Part shown: piece by piece, positions 33,978 to 40,864 of the stretch
Position numbering within the stretch: position 1 is the first letter of the stretch
Layout: every line of letters begins with the position of its first letter
DNA from: an uncultured Flavobacteriales bacterium
GTDB lineage: Bacteria; Bacteroidota; Bacteroidia; Flavobacteriales; Weeksellaceae
DNA length: 64,000 nt
Assembly (NCBI GenBank): GCA_937876095.1
Contig: CALFIE010000071.1
Coordinates: 1-64,000 of the forward strand
Direction of reading: 5' to 3'
Position numbers and translations under genes: made by a program
Notes under the pieces: generated by a model
Seen by the model: only the letters and a program-made list of their open reading frames with translations
The model's database searches: none
What the model was told of the DNA's origin: nothing

Positions 33978-36128
33978 GTGCAAATCAATCAAGACAATTT
34001 ACAGGAATTAGAGTTTCCTACGCTTTTAGCCGAAATTTCGCCTTTTGCTTTTTCGTATAAAATGGCAGAAAAAATCGCGCAACTTCAACCGATGGATTTG
34101 GCTGAAGCTGAAATTGCCTTGAAAAAAACCTCAGAATTTTTGAGTTCCTTCGAAAGCGAAAACGCAATCCCTTTCAGTGAGTACGAAGATATTGAAGTCG
34201 AACTCAAACTGATGTTGATTGAGAATTTCAGGTTAGAAAATTCAGCTTTTATTAAAATTAAAAACCTCACCGAACAAATTGGTCGACTACAAAAATATTT
34301 CCCAAATTTCCCTGATATTTTCACCAATTTATTGAAAGACATTTCAGAATTGGAATTCCGAAAAGAAATCATCGATAAAATCGACCAAGTTTTCAACCGA
34401 TTTGGTGAAGTAAAAAGCGATGCTTCTCCCCTACTGAAAACACTTCGCTCCGAAATTTCGCACGCCAAAAAAAATATTCAGGAAAATTTTAATAGAACGC
34501 TTTCATCGCTTTCTTCCTCTGATTTTTTAGATGAAATTAAAGAAACGGTAATCGACGACCAAAGAGTTTTGGCCGTGAAATCAGGGTTCAAAAAACGAGT
34601 TCCAGGTCGAGTTTTAGGAATTTCTAAAACAGGTTCTATTACCTATATTCAACCCGAAAATGTGTCGAAACATTATTTTAAACTTCGAGAATCTGAAGAG
34701 GAAGAGAAAAAAGAAATCGACAAAATTTTACGAAAACTTACGGCCGAAATTTCAGAATTTCAACCACAACTTACAGATTATCAATATTATATTTTTGATT
34801 TAGATGTAACGAGAGCCAAAGCGAAGTTTGCCGAAAAAATAAAAGGTGTTTTGCCAAAAATCAACCGACACAAAACGTTGCGTTTGGTAAATGCGTATCA
34901 TCCATTACTTTACATCAGAAATTTAGAAGAAAACAAGCAGATTTTTCCGCAAACTTTAACATTGACGGAACACAACCGAATTCTTTGTATTTCGGGACCA
35001 AATGCAGGTGGAAAATCCATCACTTTGAAAACCGTAGGTTTGCTTCAATTGATGATTCAGAGCGGGATTTTGGTGCCTGTTCATCCGAAATCGGAAATGT
35101 TTTTCTTTGATAAATTGATGACCGATATTGGCGACAACCAATCTATTGAAAATCATCTTTCTACCTATTCTTCTCGACTCAAAAAAATGGGGAGAATCAT
35201 TCGTGATGCTGATGAAAACACCTTGCTCTTGATTGATGAATTTGGAACAGGTTCAGATCCTGAATTAGGAGGTGCACTTGCAGAAAGTTTTCTAGAATTC
35301 TTCTACGAAAAAAAGAGTTTTGCTATCATTACCACGCATTACACCAATATCAAACTCGTGGTAGAACAATTGCCAAATGCACAAAATGCGGCGATGCTTT
35401 TTGATGAAAATTCACTAGAACCGCTTTATAAGTTAGAAGTCGGACAAGCAGGAAGTTCATTCACATTTGAAGTGGCAGAAAAGAATAAAATTCCGAGATT
35501 TATCATTAAAAATGCACGAGAAAAAGTAGAAAAAGACATCGTAAATCTTGATAAAACCATCGTAAAACTTCAGCAAGAAAAATTTGAAGTTGAAAAACTG
35601 AAATCCAACCTTACCGAACAGAAAGAATCAGTAGAAGATAAGCGTGAAAACCTACAAAAACTGAACGAACAACTGCAACAGAAACTCTTTAATTTCCAGA
35701 AATTATATGAAGAAGAACACCGTAAATTGCAGTTTGGGAATAAAATTGAAAATTTTATAGATGCTTATGTAAAGGGAACTTCTCGGAAGGATTTGGTAAA
35801 AGATTTTGTTAAAATTTTGGAACAGGAAAAATTCAGAAAACTCGGCTCCGACAAAACCGAATCCGACAAACTGAAAGTGACCAAACGAAAAGTAGAGCAA
35901 CAACTGAAAAAGGAAAATATACAAGTTCAAATCGCAGAAACCAACCAAAAAATTGAAGAAAAAACCCAAAAAGAACGCGCAGTTTGGCTTAAAATTGGGC
36001 AACGTGTTCGGATTTCTGGCTCTACTTCTGTTGGAACGATCGAACAAATCCATAAAAACGGAAAAGTTACCGTGAATTATGGCACATTCAAAACGCAGAT
36101 TGATTCGGGGGAATTGGAAAGAATTTAG
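33978..36128 (+). CDS. mutS2: MutS2-family DNA/ribosome-associated ATPase, without Smr domain
   Basis: A 716-residue MutS2. Residues 1-300 are the core/lever helices, and the ATPase has Walker A GPNAGGKSITLKT and Walker B LLIDEFGTGSDPELGGALAE. A long coiled coil (KLQQEKFEVEKLKSNLTEQK onward) precedes a KOW-like end (GQRVRISGSTSVGTIEQIHK). Canonical MutS2 carries a C-terminal Smr endonuclease domain (total about 785 residues); it is absent here. The start is GTG at 33978. A TATTTTTG -7 box at 33966-33973 ends only 4 bp before it, so the mRNA may be leaderless. Confidence 0.9.
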   Translation: MQINQDNLQELEFPTLLAEISPFAFSYKMAEKIAQLQPMDLAEAEIALKKTSEFLSSFESENAIPFSEYEDIEVELKLMLIENFRLENSAFIKIKNLTEQIGRLQKYFPNFPDIFTNLLKDISELEFRKEIIDKIDQVFNRFGEVKSDASPLLKTLRSEISHAKKNIQENFNRTLSSLSSSDFLDEIKETVIDDQRVLAVKSGFKKRVPGRVLGISKTGSITYIQPENVSKHYFKLRESEEEEKKEIDKILRKLTAEISEFQPQLTDYQYYIFDLDVTRAKAKFAEKIKGVLPKINRHKTLRLVNAYHPLLYIRNLEENKQIFPQTLTLTEHNRILCISGPNAGGKSITLKTVGLLQLMIQSGILVPVHPKSEMFFFDKLMTDIGDNQSIENHLSTYSSRLKKMGRIIRDADENTLLLIDEFGTGSDPELGGALAESFLEFFYEKKSFAIITTHYTNIKLVVEQLPNAQNAAMLFDENSLEPLYKLEVGQAGSSFTFEVAEKNKIPRFIIKNAREKVEKDIVNLDKTIVKLQQEKFEVEKLKSNLTEQKESVEDKRENLQKLNEQLQQKLFNFQKLYEEEHRKLQFGNKIENFIDAYVKGTSRKDLVKDFVKILEQEKFRKLGSDKTESDKLKVTKRKVEQQLKKENIQVQIAETNQKIEEKTQKERAVWLKIGQRVRISGSTSVGTIEQIHKNGKVTVNYGTFKTQIDSGELERI

Positions 36129-36249
36129 AGAAAAGATACAAGATTAAAGGCAAAAGATAAAAGATAAAAGTTTTTGAATTATTGAATTTTTGAGTCGTGG
36201 AGAGACGAAAGATATTTAGCGTTGGATTTTATTCCAATGAATGTAAAAC

Positions 36250-36525
36250 ATGAAGCAATTGAAATCATATTGGTTTTTCTATCAAAAAATATTTGTTCCA
36301 AGTTTTTTGATTTCATTGCTTGTCACATTTTTGGTGGGTTTCAATTTTAAAATTTTTGCAATTTCTTACCTGTTTTTTGCTCCTTTTTTTCATTTTATGA
36401 TTTATGAAATAAGAAACAAAAACGAATATTATTTCTATTATAATTGCGGTTTTAGCAGAAAATTTTTGTGGATTGTCACACTTTCAATAAGTGTAATTTT
36501 AGAATTTTTGATATGGAAATTGTAA
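36250..36525 (+). CDS. Small two-to-three-helix membrane protein, partner of an ABC ATPase
   Basis: A 91-residue, very hydrophobic protein (helices about 14-30, 32-50 and 70-88) with many Phe and Tyr residues. I recognise no family. It overlaps the next gene by 13 bp: the ABC ATPase ATG lies inside its last codons (ATGGAAATTGTAA), so the two are translationally coupled. It could be the membrane half of a minimal ABC exporter or a regulator of it; the size is unusually small for a permease. Confidence 0.6.
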   Translation: MKQLKSYWFFYQKIFVPSFLISLLVTFLVGFNFKIFAISYLFFAPFFHFMIYEIRNKNEYYFYYNCGFSRKFLWIVTLSISVILEFLIWKL

Positions 36526-37172
36526 AATTATACGTTGATAGTATCGAAAAATCTTTTGGTGAAAAAAAGTTACTGAAAGACATTTTTGTTTCTTGTGAAA
36601 CTGGAGAAATTTTGGGAATCTTAGGAAGAAATGGTTGTGGAAAAACTACGCTTTTAGAAATTATTTTCGGTTCTATGAATGCTGAACATAAATTTGTAAG
36701 AGTTGGTAATAAAGTCATGAAAAATTCTTTTGATAATAAAGACCTCATTCATTATTTGCCTCAAAATCATTTTTTCCCAAGTCACCTAAAAATCAAAAAC
36801 ATTATCGAAATTCTCTGTAATAAAGAAAATTCTAAAATTTTAGAAAATCATTCTTTAATTAAAATTTTTCTGAACGAAAAACCAAAAAACCTTTCTGATG
36901 GAGAAAAACGATTGGTCGAAATTTTGGTCATGCTTTTTTCTGACTGCAAATTCTTAATTTTGGATGAGCCTTTTCACTCGCTTTCGCCAAAAATTACAAA
37001 CGAAATAAAACTCATCATCAAAGAACAATCTCGAGAAAAAGGAATTATCTTAACCGACCATCAATATGAAAACGTGATGGAAATTTCTACTAAAATAATT
37101 TTGCTGAAAGATGGTTCTACAAAAGTGATTAACGGTATTGATGACTTGAAGAGAAATTTATATTTATTTTAA
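36513..37172 (+). CDS. ABC transporter ATP-binding protein
   Basis: A 219-residue ABC ATPase from the ATG at 36513 (MEIVKLYVDSIEKSFGEKKLL). Walker A is GRNGCGKTTLLE, the Q-loop YLPQNHFFPS, the signature LSDGEKRLVE (variant of LSGGQ), Walker B FLILDEPF, the D-loop HSLSP and the switch histidine TDHQYENV. Substrate unknown. It overlaps the 91-residue membrane protein gene and is followed 5 bp later by an MFS gene. Without a normal-size permease nearby the transported molecule cannot be guessed. Confidence 0.88.
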   Translation: MEIVKLYVDSIEKSFGEKKLLKDIFVSCETGEILGILGRNGCGKTTLLEIIFGSMNAEHKFVRVGNKVMKNSFDNKDLIHYLPQNHFFPSHLKIKNIIEILCNKENSKILENHSLIKIFLNEKPKNLSDGEKRLVEILVMLFSDCKFLILDEPFHSLSPKITNEIKLIIKEQSREKGIILTDHQYENVMEISTKIILLKDGSTKVINGIDDLKRNLYLF

Positions 37173-37177
37173 AAATT

Positions 37178-38350
37178 TTGAAAACCAAAATAATCAACAA
37201 CCGCGACCTACAAATTGCAATTGCCGTTTTTTTGGCGGGGCTTTCTTGTTTCGGATTGCTATATTATTATCAGGCTTTGTTGCCAGATTTGGCAGAATAT
37301 TTCAAAATTTCGAAAGCAGAAAGCAGTTTTGCAGTGTCGTTTGCAACTTTAGGAATGGCAGTTGGATTGGTGACTGCAATGTTTGCTGCAGACCGATACA
37401 GCAGAAAAAAAGTGATAGGTTATTCGTTGCTTGCATCAGCAATTTTGGCTTTTTCATCATCTTTTTCGGAGAATTTCACAGTTCTAATTTTTTTAAATTT
37501 TTTGAAAGGATTTCTTTTGGCTGGCTCAACTTCAGTTTGTTTGGCTTATATTTCCGAGGAAGTCACAGAAAATCGCCAACTGAAAATCACAGGTCTCTAC
37601 ATTGCCGGAAACGCAATTGGTGGACTTTTGGGAAGGGTATTATCTTCAGGTATTGCACATCATTTTTCTTGGCAATTTGCTTCTGAATTTATTGGAATTT
37701 GGGGATTGGTTTTTGCAGTTTTGTTCTTTGTTGTTGCTCCAAAATCTCAAAATTTTCATCAGAAAAAGCAGTCTTTCAAAACGCTCATTAAGCCAAATCT
37801 TCAACTTATTTTCAACAAAAATCTGTTTCCATATTATTTTACGGGATTTCTCTTGTTGGGAACTTTCGTGAGTTTATACAATTATATGGCGTTTTTTTTG
37901 GTGAAACCGCCTTTCCACATTCCAAAAATTTGGATGCCTTATGTTTATGTGCTATATTTAACGGGCGTTGTTGGTTCTACCATGGTTTCTTTTTGGGAAA
38001 AAAAAATTAAAAGCCAAAATTCCATTTTCAAGTTGATGAGCTTATTCGGAATTTTTGGAATTTCGTTACTTTTTTTTCAAAAAAAAATTTTCGTAATACT
38101 TGGTGTTGGTATTTTCACTTACGCATTTTTCTCGGCTCATACTCTTTGTAGTAAAAAAGTTGGCGAATTCTCTAAAAACAAAAAATCGGTAACGATTGCA
38201 ATTTATCTTCTACTCTATTACATTGGCTCTAGCGTTTTGGGAAGTTTCACGGGAATTGTTCTCACTAAATATGACTGGCAAATTTTTCTTGTTGTTTTGA
38301 TGATTTTTTTAGGAATAATTTTTCTGATTTTTTCTTTGAAAAAAGAATAA
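37178..38350 (+). CDS. MFS transporter
   Basis: A 390-residue major facilitator protein with about 12 transmembrane helices. The loop 2-3 motif is AADRYSRKKVIGYS and the first half resembles drug-efflux/sugar MFS proteins (LLPDLAEYFKISKAESSFAVSF). The start is TTG at 37178: no ATG occurs before residue 60, and it lies 5 bp after the ABC gene stop. It is cotranscribed with the ABC module; substrate unknown. Confidence 0.85.
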   Translation: MKTKIINNRDLQIAIAVFLAGLSCFGLLYYYQALLPDLAEYFKISKAESSFAVSFATLGMAVGLVTAMFAADRYSRKKVIGYSLLASAILAFSSSFSENFTVLIFLNFLKGFLLAGSTSVCLAYISEEVTENRQLKITGLYIAGNAIGGLLGRVLSSGIAHHFSWQFASEFIGIWGLVFAVLFFVVAPKSQNFHQKKQSFKTLIKPNLQLIFNKNLFPYYFTGFLLLGTFVSLYNYMAFFLVKPPFHIPKIWMPYVYVLYLTGVVGSTMVSFWEKKIKSQNSIFKLMSLFGIFGISLLFFQKKIFVILGVGIFTYAFFSAHTLCSKKVGEFSKNKKSVTIAIYLLLYYIGSSVLGSFTGIVLTKYDWQIFLVVLMIFLGIIFLIFSLKKE

Positions 38351-38364
38351 TTCATAAATATTGG

Positions 38365-38430
38365 TTTACCTACAAATAATGCTTTTTTGCCGCAAAAAAT
38401 TGTGCATGTTTTAGAAGCTTCGTAATTTGC
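38365..38430 (+). promoter_or_regulatory. Predicted LytTR operator and promoter of the histidine kinase operon
   Basis: Direct repeat TTTACCTACA (38365-38374) and TTTGCCGCAA (38386-38395), start to start 21 bp or two helical turns. A -7-like TAATTTGC follows at 38423-38430, 37 bp from the start of the second repeat. The same layout precedes the gene at 40370. LytTR regulators bind 9-10-bp direct repeats spaced about two turns apart. The prediction is mine from sequence. Confidence 0.7.
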
Positions 38431-38454
38431 CATCAGAAAATATCTAAAATTGCG

Positions 38455-39528
38455 ATGAAAAAAACAGCTATTCATCTTTTATTAATTCTCATTTTTTTGT
38501 CAATTCCCATCCTTTCATCGCCAGATTTTGATGGGAGTTTTAGGATGTTGCGAGTTCCTATGTTTCAGAAATCATTTTTAGAAATGATTTTGCTCATTAT
38601 TTTCTTCTACTTCAATTACTTTTTTTTGATGCCGAAATTTTTCAACACCCATCGTTATTGGAAGTATTTTTTATGCGTGTTTGTTTGTTTTCTTTTGGTT
38701 GCAGTTATTCCCAATGTGCTGATTCAGGATCATTTTCATGCAATTCACAATTTACCACCAGATTTTAAAGACGAAAAACCTCCTTTTCACGAAAAACCAC
38801 CTTTGCACGAAAACCATTCTTTTCACAAAAAATTTGAAAGAGATAATCATTTTTGGGAAATTTTCAGATCCATTTTACCGTTTAGTTTTTCTTTACTTTG
38901 TTCTCTGTTTATTAATCTTTATTTAAAGAAGAAAGAAGCTGAAACTTTGAAAAATAAGGCAGAACTCTTGAATTTACGATATCAATTACAACCTCATTTT
39001 TTGTTCAATATTCTCAACAATATTTATTCTCTATCTATTTTGAAATCAGATGATGCACCAGAAAGCATCCTGAAATTGTCAAACGTAATGAGATATGTGG
39101 TAAACGAAGCCAACAAAGATTTTGTATCACTGAAAGATGAATTGACTTACTTGAATGATTATATCGCTTTGCAAATAATAAGAACTGATGAAAGTTTAGA
39201 TTTTGATTTTTTTGAAAATATCCAAAATGAAAATCTTAAAATTGCACCCATGATTTTGGTGATTTTTGTAGAAAACGCCTTCAAATATGGTTTCAATGCA
39301 GAGGAAGATTCGGTAATAAAAATTAGCATTTCTACTGAAAACGACACCTTATTTTTCAAAGTTTTCAATAAAGTGGTCAATAATACTGTACCAAAGAATA
39401 TGTCAACAAAAATTGGCCTCAATAACACCTTAGAAAGATTAAAAGAACTTTATCCGGAGAAACATCAAATTGAAATAAAACAGACTGAAACAGAACATGA
39501 AGTAAACTTGGTAATGAAGTTGGAATGA
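38455..39528 (+). CDS. LytS/YehU-type sensor histidine kinase with His-rich periplasmic loop
   Basis: A 357-residue His_kinase (PF06580) protein. Four membrane helices (about 5-22, 42-59, 69-90, 133-157) are followed by the kinase: phospho-acceptor His181 in LQPHFLFNILNNIYSLS, an N-box near VIFVENAFKYGF and a final GLNNTLERLKELYPEKH. The loop between helices 3 and 4 (residues 91-132), predicted periplasmic, holds eight histidines with PPFHEKPPLHENHSFH. It pairs with the LytTR regulator 83 bp downstream. Confidence 0.9.
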   Translation: MKKTAIHLLLILIFLSIPILSSPDFDGSFRMLRVPMFQKSFLEMILLIIFFYFNYFFLMPKFFNTHRYWKYFLCVFVCFLLVAVIPNVLIQDHFHAIHNLPPDFKDEKPPFHEKPPLHENHSFHKKFERDNHFWEIFRSILPFSFSLLCSLFINLYLKKKEAETLKNKAELLNLRYQLQPHFLFNILNNIYSLSILKSDDAPESILKLSNVMRYVVNEANKDFVSLKDELTYLNDYIALQIIRTDESLDFDFFENIQNENLKIAPMILVIFVENAFKYGFNAEEDSVIKISISTENDTLFFKVFNKVVNNTVPKNMSTKIGLNNTLERLKELYPEKHQIEIKQTETEHEVNLVMKLE

Positions 39529-39611
39529 TAGATGTAGAAGATAGAAGAAGGAAGAAAATTTAGAATTTTGAACCTTGAACTTTGAAATTCGAACTTGAAC
39601 TTTGAATAAAA

Positions 39612-40283
39612 ATGATAACAGCAATTGCGCTTGACGACGAACCTTTAGCTTTGAAGATCATTGAGAATTTCTGCGAAAAAATAGATTTTTTGCAACTCGA
39701 AAAAACCTTCAACAGACAAAGTGATGCCCAAAAATACCTGAACAAATTTCCGGTAGATTTAATTTTTTTGGATATCCAAATGCCACAAAAAAACGGACTG
39801 GATTTCTACAAAGGTATTCAACAAAATACCCAGGTTATTTTCACTACGGCTTATTCAGATTATGCAGTAGATGCTTTTGAAGTAGAAGCAGTGGATTATT
39901 TGGTGAAGCCATTTTCGTTCGAAAGGTTTCAAAAAGCGGTTGAAAAATTGAATTACAAAATTGAAGAGGAAGAAAATCAATTTCTTACGATTCGCGCAGA
40001 TTATAAATTACATAAAATAGATTTTGCCAACATCAAACTCATAGAAGGTTTAGACGATTACGTAAAAATTCATTTAAAGGACAAAAGCATCATCACCGCA
40101 AGAAATTCTTTGAAAAATATTTTAGAAAAAATCCCTAGCAAAATGTTTCTAAGAGTTCACAGATCCTACATTGTTCCAATTTCTGCCATCAAATCATTCA
40201 TCAATAAAAATTTGGAAATAGATGGTTTCACCATTCCAGTTGGTGAAACTTATAAAGAAGAAATTTCAAAAATTTTAAAATAA
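39612..40283 (+). CDS. LytTR family response regulator
   Basis: A 223-residue regulator: the N-terminal CheY-like receiver (residues 1-120) has the acidic pair in ALDDEP, the phospho-acceptor Asp54 in FLDIQMP and Lys in LVKPFSFERF. The C-terminal LytTR DNA-binding domain (about 125-223) contains DDYVKIHLKDKSIITARNS, KNILEKIP and FLRVHRSYIVPI. It is the partner of the preceding kinase and probably binds the two operators described at 38365 and 40286. Confidence 0.93.
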   Translation: MITAIALDDEPLALKIIENFCEKIDFLQLEKTFNRQSDAQKYLNKFPVDLIFLDIQMPQKNGLDFYKGIQQNTQVIFTTAYSDYAVDAFEVEAVDYLVKPFSFERFQKAVEKLNYKIEEEENQFLTIRADYKLHKIDFANIKLIEGLDDYVKIHLKDKSIITARNSLKNILEKIPSKMFLRVHRSYIVPISAIKSFINKNLEIDGFTIPVGETYKEEISKILK

Positions 40284-40285
40284 TA

Positions 40286-40351
40286 TTTACCGACACATTT
40301 CTTTGGTTTACCTCAAAAAATTCTTCATCATTTCAAAAAAAGCTAATTTTA
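40286..40351 (+). promoter_or_regulatory. Predicted LytTR operator and promoter of the T9SS/beta-helix pair
   Basis: TTTACCGACA (40286-40295) and TTTACCTCAA (40307-40316), 21 bp start to start. TAATTTTA at 40344-40351 starts 37 bp after the second repeat. The spacing is identical to the kinase-operon site, and both second repeats are followed by AAAAAATT-like sequence. Confidence 0.7.
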
Positions 40352-40369
40352 TTCACAAAATTTCACTTT

Positions 40370-40864
40370 ATGAACAAAAAAATCTTTATTTGGAAGAGAA
40401 TGATGCTACTGCTGTTCTTTTTCAGTGCTTATTTCACTTATGCACAGTCAGGAATTATTGTAAAATACTACACTGGAACAGAATCTACCTATAATATAGA
40501 TGCTACAGGAAAGCTCTATTTTTCGGGAGATGATCTCTTGGTAAAAGAAACATCTGCTTCTAACGATGTTACCATTCCAATTAGTATTATCCAAAAAATT
40601 ACACTTACCACTTTTGTCTTAGGAACAGATGAAGTAGGTGCTAACAACGCACAAATATCGCTTTTTCCTAATCCGAGTTCAGATTTTATACAAATAAAAT
40701 CTAAAAATTCTGAAAAATTGGGTGTGAAAATATTCTCGATGACAGGACAACTTGTACTAAAAGGAACATATGCTTCAGATGAAAAGATTGATGTCTCCAA
40801 ACTAAACGTTGGAGTGTATTTGGTTCAAGTAAATGGTTCAACAATAAAATTTATTAAAAAATGA
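40370..40864 (+). CDS. Small T9SS type A sorting-domain protein
   Basis: A 164-residue exported protein. A signal peptide (to about residue 25, YFTYAQ) precedes a roughly 55-residue beta-module (IIVKYYTGTESTYNIDA up to PISIIQKITL). A C-terminal T9SS type A sorting domain follows, with ISLFPNPSSDFIQI, VKIFSMTGQLVLKG and VSKLNVGVYLVQVNG, ending KFIKK. It should be exported by the GldKLMN machinery and anchored or released at the surface. It overlaps the next ORF by 4 bp (ATGA), so the two are coexpressed. Confidence 0.88.
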   Translation: MNKKIFIWKRMMLLLFFFSAYFTYAQSGIIVKYYTGTESTYNIDATGKLYFSGDDLLVKETSASNDVTIPISIIQKITLTTFVLGTDEVGANNAQISLFPNPSSDFIQIKSKNSEKLGVKIFSMTGQLVLKGTYASDEKIDVSKLNVGVYLVQVNGSTIKFIKK

